Source: Endozoicomonas acroporae (GTDB lineage: Bacteria; Pseudomonadota; Gammaproteobacteria; Pseudomonadales; Endozoicomonadaceae). From it: a stretch of 64,000 nucleotides of DNA. This document shows, piece after piece, positions 27,593-36,329 of this stretch. The number at the start of each line of letters is the position of its first letter. The stretch's first letter is position 1. Made by a program: the position numbers and the translations under genes. The DNA is taken from NCBI RefSeq assembly GCF_002864045.1, contig NZ_PJPV01000026.1, positions 1 to 64,000 on the forward strand, written 5' to 3'. The notes below the pieces were generated by a model. The model was not told the DNA's origin. It searched no databases and worked only from the letters and a program-made list of their open reading frames with translations.

Positions 27593-28705
27593 TTAAAATG
27601 CCTGAAAATAAATGTAAAGCACCATAAGCACCAGCTGGCGACAATAGAGACAACCAGCGCCGGGAATAACACACTCTGGAGAGTGATAGCCCGATTTGAC
27701 TCTGGAAAAACCATCACCCTCGACAACAGAAAGGGCTGGCAACCTGATGCCATACTTACCCGGCAGAAGAACCACATGGCTGAGGGCCAGAAACTTGGCC
27801 ACATGTTTTCGGGTCTCAGCTGGCAAATCAAGGCTCCAGAAACCCGCATCTGAATATTCTCCCGACGCTTCAGCCTGAGCAATGCTTTGTTTCACCCGAT
27901 AAAGGCCAGCGTTGTAAGCAGCAATGGTTAACATCCAGTCACTGGTTCTTTTATAGAGGTACTCGATATAGGTCAATGCGGCATCAGTGGCTTTTTCCAG
28001 GTCAGTTCTTTCATCACACGTTTTCGACACCTTAAGTCCGTAAGCCCTGGCTGTTCCGGGCATCAACTGCCAGAGCCCCATCGCCCTTGCGGATGAACGG
28101 GCTTTGAGGTCAAGCTCGCTTTCGATCAGTGGTAGCAGGGCCAGCTCTGCCGGCAGACCTTTTTCCTGAATCTTCCTGTTCAAATAAAATTGATACACCA
28201 GGATTCGTTCGGACAGACGGTTAAAATAATATTGGGGAAATGCTTTCAGCTGCTCTTTGACCTTCGCATTGTGATAGTAGGCCATTAACCGAAAACCATG
28301 GCGTAACGACTGCCAGCCATCTTTTGGGTCATGAATGCAGACCGGCCGGAAGGGCTTATCCATTTGGCGCTTATCCGTCTCTGCCATGTCCCCCTGTCCA
28401 TGGCATGGCACAGGAGAAAAGCCCATGAAGACAACAACAGCTGCCAACGCCAGAAAATACCAGCCCGTCCGACAACCCGCCAAAAACAGCCCATCTTTTA
28501 CTGCATTTTTATTGTACAAAGGTATCTCAGGCTGCTTTCCGGACTGAATAAAAACGGTAGTGCTAACAGCAGACTCCAAGCGACGGCTCCAAAGCAAATA
28601 ATGGCTAACGAAAAACTCTATAAATTGAAACCAGAGATTTAAACTGGGACAAAAAGACAAAGATCGTAAAAATATAGCGTATTTTACACCGGAAATTCGA
28701 AGCAT
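27593..28705 (-). CDS. lytic transglycosylase, SLT/MltD-like
   Basis: Family GH23 transglycosylase that cleaves the peptidoglycan glycan strand. The catalytic Glu195 lies in LLPLIESELDLKA, followed by ARAMGLWQLMPGTARAYGL and, later, the AAYNAG motif, all characteristic of the MltD/MltC group. A hydrophobic segment (about 79-98) is probably the true signal or anchor. About 70 odd residues precede it, so the real start may be a later non-ATG codon. No LysM repeats follow, unlike MltD. Confidence 0.85.
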   Translation of the reverse strand: MLRISGVKYAIFLRSLSFCPSLNLWFQFIEFFVSHYLLWSRRLESAVSTTVFIQSGKQPEIPLYNKNAVKDGLFLAGCRTGWYFLALAAVVVFMGFSPVPCHGQGDMAETDKRQMDKPFRPVCIHDPKDGWQSLRHGFRLMAYYHNAKVKEQLKAFPQYYFNRLSERILVYQFYLNRKIQEKGLPAELALLPLIESELDLKARSSARAMGLWQLMPGTARAYGLKVSKTCDERTDLEKATDAALTYIEYLYKRTSDWMLTIAAYNAGLYRVKQSIAQAEASGEYSDAGFWSLDLPAETRKHVAKFLALSHVVLLPGKYGIRLPALSVVEGDGFSRVKSGYHSPECVIPGAGCLYCRQLVLMVLYIYFQAF

Positions 28706-29092
28706 GCTGTTAAAGACCGACCGACAGAATCCCCCCCAGACAACCTTTTATACCCTGTAAATAGTTGGTCAAATGGAATTGAATCGTGATTCGTGAAATT
28801 GATATTTTCATCTTCCTGCAATAATTGATGGCTCTTTCTATCAACGCCTCAATTGATAACTTAAGCAGACCAGCATAACGTCGCCCCATTAAATTCAGAG
28901 AGAATTGATTTTGTATAAACCGGTAATGATATACCGTAAGGTAATAATGTGATTTTTTTGAAAAATTATTGTTATTTGGTTCAACTGGCGTAAAGGCTGT
29001 GCCATTATGATAGGGTTTTTACTTTAATCCTGATACAGGCAAGATCATCCTGGCCAATACGGCATTTCTGGCCAAAAACAACGGAAACTGAT
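28706..29092. other. A/T-rich intergenic region upstream of the FKBP gene
   Basis: Gap of 387 bp between two divergent genes. It holds scattered AATTGA motifs and a small inverted repeat ACCGGTAATGATATACCG (about 28918-28936). No ORF or RNA gene was seen; promoters for both neighbours must lie here. Confidence 0.4.
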
Positions 29093-29839
29093 ATGAAGAA
29101 GGTTATTAAAATATCTGCTCTGGCAGCCGCTGTACTCTTGGCAGCAGGCTGTCAGGAAAAGACCGCCCAGACTCCTGAAGTTGAGTTAAACACGGATGAT
29201 CAGAAAGCCGCCTATGCCATTGGTGCCTCTGTCGGTAACTTTGCCAGCCAGACACTGAAACAGCAGGATGAGCTGGGTGTTGTGCTTGACCGTGCGCTGG
29301 TTCAGCAGGGCTTGCTGGACGCCCTTGCCGATCAAGTCAGAATGAACGAGGAGGAGATGGGGGCAGCACTTAGGGCTCATGAGCAGAAGATGAACACCGT
29401 CGTTCAGGAGAACGCTACCAAAAAGCGTGAAGAGACCCGTAAAACCGGTGCCAAATACCTGGAAGACAACGCCGGGAAAGAAGGTGTTTCCGTGACTGAG
29501 TCCGGTCTGCAATATGAAGTTATCAAGCAGGGAGACGGCCCAAAACCAACCGCAGCGGATACTGTTACCGTTCATTACACCGGTACGCTGACTGACGGCA
29601 CTGTCTTCGACAGCAGCAAGCAGAGAGGTCAGCCAGCAACGTTCCCCCTGGCAAACGTAATCAAGGGCTGGACTGAGGGTGTTGCCCTGATGTCTGTTGG
29701 CTCTGAATATCGCCTGACGATTCCCGCTGAGCTGGCTTATGGCGACCAGGAAGTTGGCTCCATTCCAGCAGGCTCCGTGCTGGTATTTGAGGTTGAGCTG
29801 ATCAGCATTGAAGGCAAAGAAGAAGCCGCCAGCGAATAA
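29093..29839 (+). CDS. FKBP-type peptidyl-prolyl isomerase lipoprotein
   Basis: FkpA/Mip-like isomerase of 248 aa. A lipoprotein signal with lipobox LAAGC (Cys20) directs it to the envelope. A helical dimerisation region (about 40-130) is followed by the C-terminal FKBP domain with VTVHYTGTLTDGTVFDSS and YGDQEVGSIPAGSVLVFEVE. It assists folding of exported proteins; Mip homologues aid intracellular survival in Legionella. Start preceded by GGAAACTGAT. Confidence 0.93.
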   Translation: MKKVIKISALAAAVLLAAGCQEKTAQTPEVELNTDDQKAAYAIGASVGNFASQTLKQQDELGVVLDRALVQQGLLDALADQVRMNEEEMGAALRAHEQKMNTVVQENATKKREETRKTGAKYLEDNAGKEGVSVTESGLQYEVIKQGDGPKPTAADTVTVHYTGTLTDGTVFDSSKQRGQPATFPLANVIKGWTEGVALMSVGSEYRLTIPAELAYGDQEVGSIPAGSVLVFEVELISIEGKEEAASE

Positions 29840-29872
29840 GCCACGAAATAAATCTTGAAGCTGGTTACAATA

Positions 29873-29903
29873 ACGGGCAGTACGACGACTGCCCGTTATT
29901 TTT
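29873..29903 (+). terminator. rho-independent terminator after the FKBP gene
   Basis: Perfect eight-base stem ACGGGCAG/CTGCCCGT (29873-29880, 29889-29896) followed by TATTTTT. Confidence 0.85.
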
Positions 29904-29911
29904 GGTGAAAT

Positions 29912-30085
29912 ATGAACCTGATCTCTATTTTAGTACTTTTGTTCATCACCCTGTTTGTTGTGGTTAAGCTGACGGAGCGCCATGGCAAACCGCTGACTAA
30001 TGAACAGCAGGGCAGGCTTGCCAAAATCGCCATGGTATTAATTTTTGTTATGTTAGTGGCGGCTCTGATCAAATCTCTGATGTGA
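29912..30085 (+). CDS. small membrane protein, 57 aa
   Basis: Short ORF starting MNLISILVLLFITLFVVVKL with a second hydrophobic segment (IAMVLIFVMLVAALI) near the C-terminus and a polar middle (TERHGKPLTNEQQ). Two clear membrane helices make it a believable small inner-membrane protein. It ends exactly where the convergent NSS transporter gene ends. The start lies inside the terminator's downstream flank, and its Shine-Dalgarno is weak. Confidence 0.55.
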   Translation: MNLISILVLLFITLFVVVKLTERHGKPLTNEQQGRLAKIAMVLIFVMLVAALIKSLM

Positions 30086-31429
30086 TCAACATTGAAACAG
30101 CTCACCGATGATGACCATCAGCAGCAATGCGGGGCTTACCCAGCGGATCAGGAGCTGCCAGGTTTTCAGGGATTTACCCTGCATTCCCAACTGCTCAATC
30201 AGCACTTTTCTTTCCATGATATAACCGCAAAAATAAAGCACCAGAAGCCCAACGGCTGGCAGCATAACCTGGGTAGCAAAGGCGGTATAAAGGTCAAACA
30301 ACGTTTTACCATCAACAGCAACCTGCTTCCAGACACTGAAAGAGAGCCCGGGTATTAACCCGACCAGAAATATCATAACACCGGCTATGGTGGCTCCTGC
30401 TGCGCGCAAGCCTGAACACAGGCGACTCATCATCACCACCAGCGGTTCAGCCAGATTGACTGCCGATGTCCAAACCGCCATGACCAGAAGAAGAAAGAAT
30501 AAGGGTAAAACCAGCGAGCCAAAGGGCATTTGAGCCAGGGCAACCGGCAGGGTGATAAACATCAGCCCGGGACCTTCCGCCACCGACAGTCCTTCACTGA
30601 ATACCACGGCAAAGGTGGCAATACCGACCATCACCGCCACCAGCACATCAAGCAAGGCGACCACCAATACCGCCTTAACCACCGACTGCCTCTCCGGCAT
30701 ATAAGCCCCATAGGCCATCAGACAACAGGCACCAATGGCCAGGGTGAAAAAGGCATGGCCCATTGCCTCCAGCACCACACCGCCGCTGACCGCCTCAAAC
30801 CTGAAAGCAAACAGGTAATCAAGGGCTGGCGCAAAACCACTGAACTGACTGGCATATATCAGTAGAACCACCAGAATCAGGTACATCAGGGGCATCAGCC
30901 AGTTATTCAGCTGTTCAATACCTTTGGAAATGGCTCGACCACTGATGGCCACGGTCATAACAATAAACAGACCGTGGTATAAAACCACTTGCCAGGGTGA
31001 TTCCAGCAGCTGTTGAAAATGTATCGAAGTCGCTTGAATGCTGTTGGCTGGAAGTTCCCCCGAGAGCGACTGGAAGAAAAAGTGCAGCACCCAGCCGGAC
31101 ACGACACTGTAGAATGAGAGAATCATTGTGGCCGCCAGCGTTCCCATCCAGGCCAGCTTACTCCAGTGCCTGGTATGGCCAGCATTCACCGCCAGCTGCC
31201 GCAGACTGCCGGCGGGTGAAGACCGCCCTGCCCGGCCAACCACAATCTCGGCAACCATGACTGGCAACCCCAGCAACACCACAAAAATAATATAAAGAAG
31301 GAAAAACAGGCTTCCTCCGTTTTCACCGGCCACATAAGGGAAACGCCAGATATTTCCCAAACCGATGGCAGCCCCGGCAATAGCGAAAATAAACGCGCGA
31401 TTGGAAGTGATTCTGTTTTCAGGTGGCAT
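30086..31429 (-). CDS. sodium-dependent transporter, NSS/SNF family
   Basis: Neurotransmitter:sodium symporter family protein of 447 aa with about 11-12 helices. The family hallmark IAGAAIGLGNIWRFPYVAGE lies at the N-terminus (helix 1, sodium and substrate site). Bacterial members import amino acids with sodium; the substrate cannot be told from sequence. It is a stand-alone gene convergent with the 57-aa membrane protein. Confidence 0.93.
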   Translation of the reverse strand: MPPENRITSNRAFIFAIAGAAIGLGNIWRFPYVAGENGGSLFFLLYIIFVVLLGLPVMVAEIVVGRAGRSSPAGSLRQLAVNAGHTRHWSKLAWMGTLAATMILSFYSVVSGWVLHFFFQSLSGELPANSIQATSIHFQQLLESPWQVVLYHGLFIVMTVAISGRAISKGIEQLNNWLMPLMYLILVVLLIYASQFSGFAPALDYLFAFRFEAVSGGVVLEAMGHAFFTLAIGACCLMAYGAYMPERQSVVKAVLVVALLDVLVAVMVGIATFAVVFSEGLSVAEGPGLMFITLPVALAQMPFGSLVLPLFFLLLVMAVWTSAVNLAEPLVVMMSRLCSGLRAAGATIAGVMIFLVGLIPGLSFSVWKQVAVDGKTLFDLYTAFATQVMLPAVGLLVLYFCGYIMERKVLIEQLGMQGKSLKTWQLLIRWVSPALLLMVIIGELFQC

Positions 31430-31649
31430 GGACTGTCCATTTTCTACTGGTATGTACTGACCAACAGGTCATTATCAGCATAGACGCAAACGCATACTTA
31501 TATCATCGGATGGGCTCTGAAGGATTCCAGATCTGGCCTCCTGCGGATCAAATATTGATCCAGATCGATAAACACTCCCCATGGATGCGTCTATGATGGA
31601 TGCTAAGAGGTAAAGTTCAATGATCCAGGGGACGTTCCCGGAGGCATAT

Positions 31650-32417
31650 ATGAGCAGCAGCGAAGTTTTTCATCTCGGCCTGAGCCAAAAGGTTTTGAAT
31701 GGTGCCACACTGGCCATTGTCCCCGGTGATCCGGAGCGGGTCGAACGTATTGCTGAACTGATGGATAACCCGATCAAGCTGGCCAGCCTCCGGGAGTTCA
31801 CCTCCTGGCGAGGGGAGCTGGAGGGTCAGTCTGTTGTGGTTTGTTCAACCGGTATCGGTGGACCTTCCACATCTATCGCCGTAGAAGAGCTGGCACAACT
31901 GGGGATCCGGACTTTTCTGAGAGTTGGCACCACGGGTGCCATCCAGCCCCATATCAATGTGGGCGATGTCATTATCACCACCGGTTCCGTCCGCCTGGAC
32001 GGTGCCAGCCGACATTTTGCCCCCATCAACTATCCTGCCGTTGCCGACTTTCAGTGTACCCGGGCACTGGTAGATAACGCTGAACAAGACGGGCTTAACT
32101 ACTGGACCGGTATTACCGCCTCCAGCGACACCTTCTACCCCGGTCAGGAACGTTATGACACCTTCACCCAGCGGGTCAGAAAAGAGCTACAGGGCTCTAT
32201 GGCTGAGTGGCAGTCGATGGGAGTGCTTAACTATGAAATGGAGTCCGCAACCCTTCTGACCATGTGTTCTGCCATGGGGCTTAAGGCCGGGTGCGTTGCC
32301 GGGGTCATTGTTAACCGTACCTGCAATGAAACGCCAGATACTGAAAAGCTGGCCAGTGTTGAGCCCAACGCGATTAACACCGTGATCGGAGCAGCCAGGA
32401 GGCTGATCGAGAATTGA
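31650..32417 (+). CDS. udp: uridine phosphorylase
   Basis: Uridine phosphorylase of 255 aa: cleaves uridine with phosphate to uracil and ribose 1-phosphate. It matches E. coli Udp through most of its length, including [46 protein letters not shown] and [14 protein letters not shown] motifs. The start at 31650 is chosen because GGAGG precedes it and [10 protein letters not shown] aligns with the E. coli N-terminus; an upstream ATG at 31620 is less likely. Nucleoside salvage next to an ATP/ADP translocase later in the window fits use of host nucleotides. Confidence 0.95.
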   Translation: MSSSEVFHLGLSQKVLNGATLAIVPGDPERVERIAELMDNPIKLASLREFTSWRGELEGQSVVVCSTGIGGPSTSIAVEELAQLGIRTFLRVGTTGAIQPHINVGDVIITTGSVRLDGASRHFAPINYPAVADFQCTRALVDNAEQDGLNYWTGITASSDTFYPGQERYDTFTQRVRKELQGSMAEWQSMGVLNYEMESATLLTMCSAMGLKAGCVAGVIVNRTCNETPDTEKLASVEPNAINTVIGAARRLIEN

Positions 32418-32466
32418 CTGCCCTACTGCGGTGGCAGCACTGGCTGAATATTAAACCAGGCCCCGG

Positions 32467-33498
32467 ATGGGCATGGAAATAAGATTGGGAATGATACGAC
32501 GTTCCGGTGAGACTCTTTTGATACAATCGTTACCAACACCTTTATCCAACGGTCCTGTGGATCGATCCGGAGATGCGCCTCCGACAGATCAACCACAGGC
32601 CAGCTGGAAGCGCTGGGCAGTGTGTATATTCCCAGCGGCTTCTACCCTTGTGTCCGCAGCATTTACCTTGAGTGCGATCTCTTCAGGATGCTTCGTCGCA
32701 GCAGCAGTTTTTGGAGTGCTTACCGTCATGTCTACGGACTGTGCTATCAATGCCTGTTCACCAAACAATACCCTTTCTACCAATCCTTCTACATTTTCCC
32801 GTGGCATCGATAGACTGAGTGACATACTCAGCTGTATATCTGAAAGCACCTCCAACATTGTGTACAACCAGGGGTACGAAGTTGTCGATGTCCCCGGCGA
32901 TGGCAATTGTTTTTTCCATGCTGCCCTTGTGTCATGCGCGCAACGCCCCGGTCGGGATGCTCACAGCTTACGTCAACAGGTGTATGAAGAAGCAAGAGAA
33001 TGGCTACAGGATTACGAAAACAATCATTCACATTTCAATGAAGACGAAAGCTGGCGGGATTCTGTGCCGGAAGAAGACCTTTACTTCTATTTAACGAATG
33101 ATTCCGAGCACGACGGCATGACCGGTATGGACGCCATCAAATGTGATGGCAAATGGATGTATACAGTCATCGTTCCCCTGGTTGCCAGAGTGTTGCAAAA
33201 GCCAGTCATTACAGTAAATAACAAGGGCACCATTATGAGCGCTGTTGATGCTTATGGTTTCTACTTCCCCGTAACTGACGATCAGCTGAAAAACTTTGAT
33301 TTAAATGGGATTGGCGACTTTGTATTACTTGAGAACACTGACAATAATCACTTCAGAGGCTGCAGAAAGCGCAACATCATGCCTGAAGATCAATACAGGA
33401 AGGTAACCGAAGATACCATCCCCGAACCACCTGCCGGACAGATTGCCTCACATGCGCCCTTAGTTGCCAAGGAGCCTGTCGGACTTAAGCGTCCGTAG
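32467..33498 (+). CDS. OTU-domain cysteine protease, membrane-associated
   Basis: OTU-family protein of 343 aa. The catalytic Cys loop VPGDGNCFFHAALV (Asp145, Cys148) and the C-terminal His in NNHFRG (His295) are in the canonical order and context for ovarian-tumour deubiquitinases. A hydrophobic region at about 50-90 precedes the protease domain and could anchor it in a membrane. Bacteria lack ubiquitin, so a host target is the natural inference, as for OTU effectors of Legionella and Chlamydia. The start is uncertain among ATGs at 32467, 32473 and 32491. The last codons are supplied by palindromic element B. Confidence 0.85.
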   Translation: MGMEIRLGMIRRSGETLLIQSLPTPLSNGPVDRSGDAPPTDQPQASWKRWAVCIFPAASTLVSAAFTLSAISSGCFVAAAVFGVLTVMSTDCAINACSPNNTLSTNPSTFSRGIDRLSDILSCISESTSNIVYNQGYEVVDVPGDGNCFFHAALVSCAQRPGRDAHSLRQQVYEEAREWLQDYENNHSHFNEDESWRDSVPEEDLYFYLTNDSEHDGMTGMDAIKCDGKWMYTVIVPLVARVLQKPVITVNNKGTIMSAVDAYGFYFPVTDDQLKNFDLNGIGDFVLLENTDNNHFRGCRKRNIMPEDQYRKVTEDTIPEPPAGQIASHAPLVAKEPVGLKRP

Positions 33499-33632
33499 CG
33501 AGGATTGCGAGAAATTGAGGATAAAAATTTCTGCTTCTGAGGAGAATAGCGGGGCTATTTGACGAAGAAGCAGGAATTTTTAGACCAATTTATCGCAACC
33601 GCAGTAGGACAGTCTTAAGTCCGACTGGCTCC
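33471..33632. repeat. palindromic MITE-like element B
   Basis: Outer arms 33471-33489 and 33614-33632 match over 19 bp with one mismatch. Inner arms around 33511-33546 and 33570-33599 also pair, so the whole 162 bp can form one long hairpin. It lies between two convergent genes and contains the stop codons of both: TAG of the OTU gene at 33496 and TAA of the lipoprotein gene at 33615. It probably acts as a bidirectional terminator. Confidence 0.75.
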
Positions 33633-34250
33633 AAGCCCGGGAAAACCCTGAAGCATATCGTTGGCAACCCCTCCCCAGACCTGACTTAATGTCCGAACGA
33701 GAGCTTGTGTAGAAACATCACTCTCCAGCGGCAGTGTATAGACTCTCTCCTGCCGGGCAATGACCTGCTGATCCTGCCCTTCCAGAGACCAGGCCACGCT
33801 CATCCGTAACTGCCGGTTCACCAGTGCTATGGACTGAACATCAACAAAGGCGACCACTTTCGGGCGTTTATTGCGGACCCAGGGGCCGGAGCTTATCCAA
33901 GTGCCAGAGTGAACCTGTTGACGCAGATTTTGCACCATAGCCTGTGTCAGCAGCTCTGGTAAGGGCTCCCCCCAGTGATCATTCGCAGAGGACTGTAAAC
34001 GAACACCACCATCGCTCCAGGTAATTGTTTTCTTATCCAGCCAACCGGCAACAGTCACCGGAAAAACCCCCAGTGTAGCGGTGTCCGGCAGCACAGTCTG
34101 CTCTTGTGAAACCGCTGCCGCTACCAGCGTATAATCATGATAGTTGGGGTTCCTTGCGGAACAGCCCGAGAGCAATATGATCAGGAAAAAAGCCTTTGCA
34201 GCAGCGTTCTGACCCATAACAAGGTTCAATATACGAAGGTAACGGCTCAC
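33615..34250 (-). CDS. ABC-type transport auxiliary lipoprotein (PqiC-like)
   Basis: Lipoprotein of 211 aa with lipobox LLSGC and the PqiC/ABC-trans-aux fold signature (YTLVAAAVSQEQ, then WSDGGVRLQ and VHSGTW). It is the last gene of a four-gene MCE transport operon (permease, ATPase, MCE protein, lipoprotein), overlapping the MCE gene start region by four bases. It likely sits at the outer membrane and helps move phospholipid. Its last five residues come from element B. Confidence 0.85.
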   Translation of the reverse strand: MSRYLRILNLVMGQNAAAKAFFLIILLSGCSARNPNYHDYTLVAAAVSQEQTVLPDTATLGVFPVTVAGWLDKKTITWSDGGVRLQSSANDHWGEPLPELLTQAMVQNLRQQVHSGTWISSGPWVRNKRPKVVAFVDVQSIALVNRQLRMSVAWSLEGQDQQVIARQERVYTLPLESDVSTQALVRTLSQVWGGVANDMLQGFPGLGASRT

Positions 34251-35197
34251 CGTACATCTCCTGACTGTCTACCAAAGATAATCGAATCGGGTTGGCGTTG
34301 CAGCAGGTCCGCCAGATCGTCCACCGCCCTGGAAGCACGACTGATGTCTTTTGAACTCTGCGTCAGCTGGTACATCAATGGTGAGTCAGGTGCCAATGTC
34401 TCTTCCGCTGCGGACATGGTCTGCTGAAGCTGCAGCATGGTTTCATTCAACTGCTGCGTGGCGGCAGGCAGATGGGTTTTCAGCAATGCGGTCACTTCCC
34501 CGGAATCCTGTGACATGGCAGCAAATTCTTTGCGAATGCCCGCCATGCTCAAGGTCATCTCATCGGACATCGCTGCCACACTGACAAATGCCTTATCAAC
34601 ATCATCAATCAGTTTGTTCAGGCGATCATCTCCGGTCAGCCGGGACAGATTATCCAGAACTTCCGTTAAACTGCTGGCCATTTCCGCAATATTAATGCTC
34701 TCAAACCGCTCAATAAACTCTTCCAGGTGATTGGGCACTGTGGGGATCTGTGGATACTCGGTGTCCACAGGCTGCATTTCCGGCACAGAGTCAAAGAAAT
34801 CCACCTCGATATACAGCATCCCGGTCAATACACTCTGCAGCCCAACCTGGGCACTGAGCCCCTGCTGCAGCAACTGTCCCAGCACATTATGGTCACTGCT
34901 ATCATGCTCACTGATAGCATCCGGGTACATATCAATGGTGACCACATTCAAGACCTTCTGATGATTGTGATACAGCTTGGTCTTGATGGTGACCACTTCA
35001 CCAATTTTCACACCGCGAAGAGTCACGGGAGCACCAACATTCAGGCCTTTGATCGAGCTGTCAAACAGAACCTGATAACGCTGGACAGCCTTCCTGGAAA
35101 AACCATCCGCATTAAGAAACAACACCAGGGCAAACGTCATGGTAATGATCAGGATGACAAAAAGGCCAACGGATACTGACAAGGATTTTCTATTCAT
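34247..35197 (-). CDS. MCE-family substrate-binding protein (MlaD-like)
   Basis: MlaD/MCE protein of 316 aa. An N-terminal transmembrane anchor (about 8-28) is followed by one MCE domain (RYQVLFDSSIKGLNVGAPVT, about 41-60) and a long helical C-terminal region. Such proteins form periplasmic hexamers that carry lipids between membranes with the ABC permease and ATPase encoded upstream. The spacing to the ATPase gene has been enlarged to about 350 bp by element C. Confidence 0.9.
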   Translation of the reverse strand: MNRKSLSVSVGLFVILIITMTFALVLFLNADGFSRKAVQRYQVLFDSSIKGLNVGAPVTLRGVKIGEVVTIKTKLYHNHQKVLNVVTIDMYPDAISEHDSSDHNVLGQLLQQGLSAQVGLQSVLTGMLYIEVDFFDSVPEMQPVDTEYPQIPTVPNHLEEFIERFESINIAEMASSLTEVLDNLSRLTGDDRLNKLIDDVDKAFVSVAAMSDEMTLSMAGIRKEFAAMSQDSGEVTALLKTHLPAATQQLNETMLQLQQTMSAAEETLAPDSPLMYQLTQSSKDISRASRAVDDLADLLQRQPDSIIFGRQSGDVR

Positions 35198-35229
35198 AGG
35201 CTTCTCTCGGAAAAGCGAGCCTCACTAAT

Positions 35230-35259
35230 TAATTCATTGAGTCTTAATTCATTGAGTCG
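35230..35259. repeat. 15-bp direct tandem repeat
   Basis: TTAATTCATTGAGTC occurs twice in tandem (about 35229-35258) between the MCE gene start and element C. Probably a replication-slippage duplication. Confidence 0.7.
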
Positions 35260-35280
35260 CTTTGTAAATTCCCCCATCCC

Positions 35281-35560
35281 TAGGGCCTGTTGACGTTTCG
35301 TTGCGTGCTCAGCGGGACGCGCAGTCTGGCTCAGAAAGGCGTCAGATGCGCGAAAGACTTGTGCAGCGCGTAGTTATTCTACGCCAAGCAAGTCTGACAA
35401 AGCAGATGGCGCCTTTCTGAGCCACCCTTCGGGCGTATCAGGGCGCCCCTATGACTTCGTTGCGACATTTTGAAAGGCAACCAGCCTTCCTGCAATGCCG
35501 CGCCTCGTCATAGGAGCGCCCTGATACGCTGAGCACGCAACGAAACGTCAACAGGCCCTA
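35281..35560. repeat. 280-bp palindromic MITE-like element C with TA ends
   Basis: Outer arms of about 32 bp (from 35281 and to 35560) are perfect reverse complements. Two internal palindromes pair within it: the arms GGCTCAGAAAGGCG/CGCCTTTCTGAGCC, and the later GTATCAGGGCGC/GCGCCCTGATAC pair. This gives a cloverleaf-like fold. Both ends carry TA, as expected for an IS630/Tc1-mariner-type target duplication. It splits the MCE operon and provides the stop codon of the ATPase gene. Confidence 0.8.
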
Positions 35561-36327
35561 AACTCACCTCTGGACAGGAACGACCTGACCAGATCGTGTT
35601 TACTGTGGTTAAGCATATAGTCGGGAGACCCGGTATCCAGCTGGGTTTTGCTGTTGGCATCGAGATAGACCCCATTGCTGCCAATGGCAAAAATACTGGC
35701 CAGCTCATGGGTGACAATCACGACCGTGGCACCGGTGGAATCTCTTAATTGCAGAATCAGGTCATCCAGTCGTCTGGCACTGAGAGGGTCCAGTCCAGCC
35801 GAGGGTTCATCAAAAAACAGGATATCCGGGTCCAGGGCAATGGCCCTGGCCAGCCCTGCACGCTTACACATACCACCACTGATCCGGGATGGGTAAAAGT
35901 CTTCAAAACCGGCCAAACCCACCAGCGCCAGTTTATAACGCACCATATCCTGAATATCTTTACTAGACAGTGTCGTATACTGTGCCAGTGGCAGGGCAAC
36001 ATTCTCGGCCAGTGTCTTATCACTGAACAACGCGCCCCCCTGATAGGTAACGCCCCAGCGTTGACGCATCGCCAACTGTTGCTCCGGGGATGCGGCAAAG
36101 TAACTCTGCCCGCCAAACAGGATATCGCCCTCTGCCGGCTGGTAGAGCCCAATCATATGTTTCAGGAGCGTGCTTTTACCGCAGCCACTGCCCCCCATAA
36201 TGACAAACACATCACCTTTTTTGATTTGAAAATGCAGGTTGGACTGAATCAGGTTGCTACCATACTTCATGGTCAAGCCACGGGCTTCAATCACCACCTC
36301 CTGACCTTCCTGTTGCAGTTGCCCCAT
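35548..36327 (-). CDS. MlaF-like ABC transporter ATPase
   Basis: ABC ATPase of 259 aa with Walker A GGSGCGKST, signature ISGGMCKRAGLARA, Walker B ILFFDEPSAGLDP and the His switch VTHELA. The frame is open further upstream, but the ATG at 36327, two bases after the permease stop, is the sensible start. The C-terminal residues RAC and the TGA stop are encoded inside palindromic element C, so the insertion trimmed or replaced the original end. Partner of the STAS-permease and MCE protein in lipid transport. Confidence 0.92.
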   Translation of the reverse strand: MGQLQQEGQEVVIEARGLTMKYGSNLIQSNLHFQIKKGDVFVIMGGSGCGKSTLLKHMIGLYQPAEGDILFGGQSYFAASPEQQLAMRQRWGVTYQGGALFSDKTLAENVALPLAQYTTLSSKDIQDMVRYKLALVGLAGFEDFYPSRISGGMCKRAGLARAIALDPDILFFDEPSAGLDPLSARRLDDLILQLRDSTGATVVIVTHELASIFAIGSNGVYLDANSKTQLDTGSPDYMLNHSKHDLVRSFLSRGEFRAC

Positions 36328-36329
36328 GC

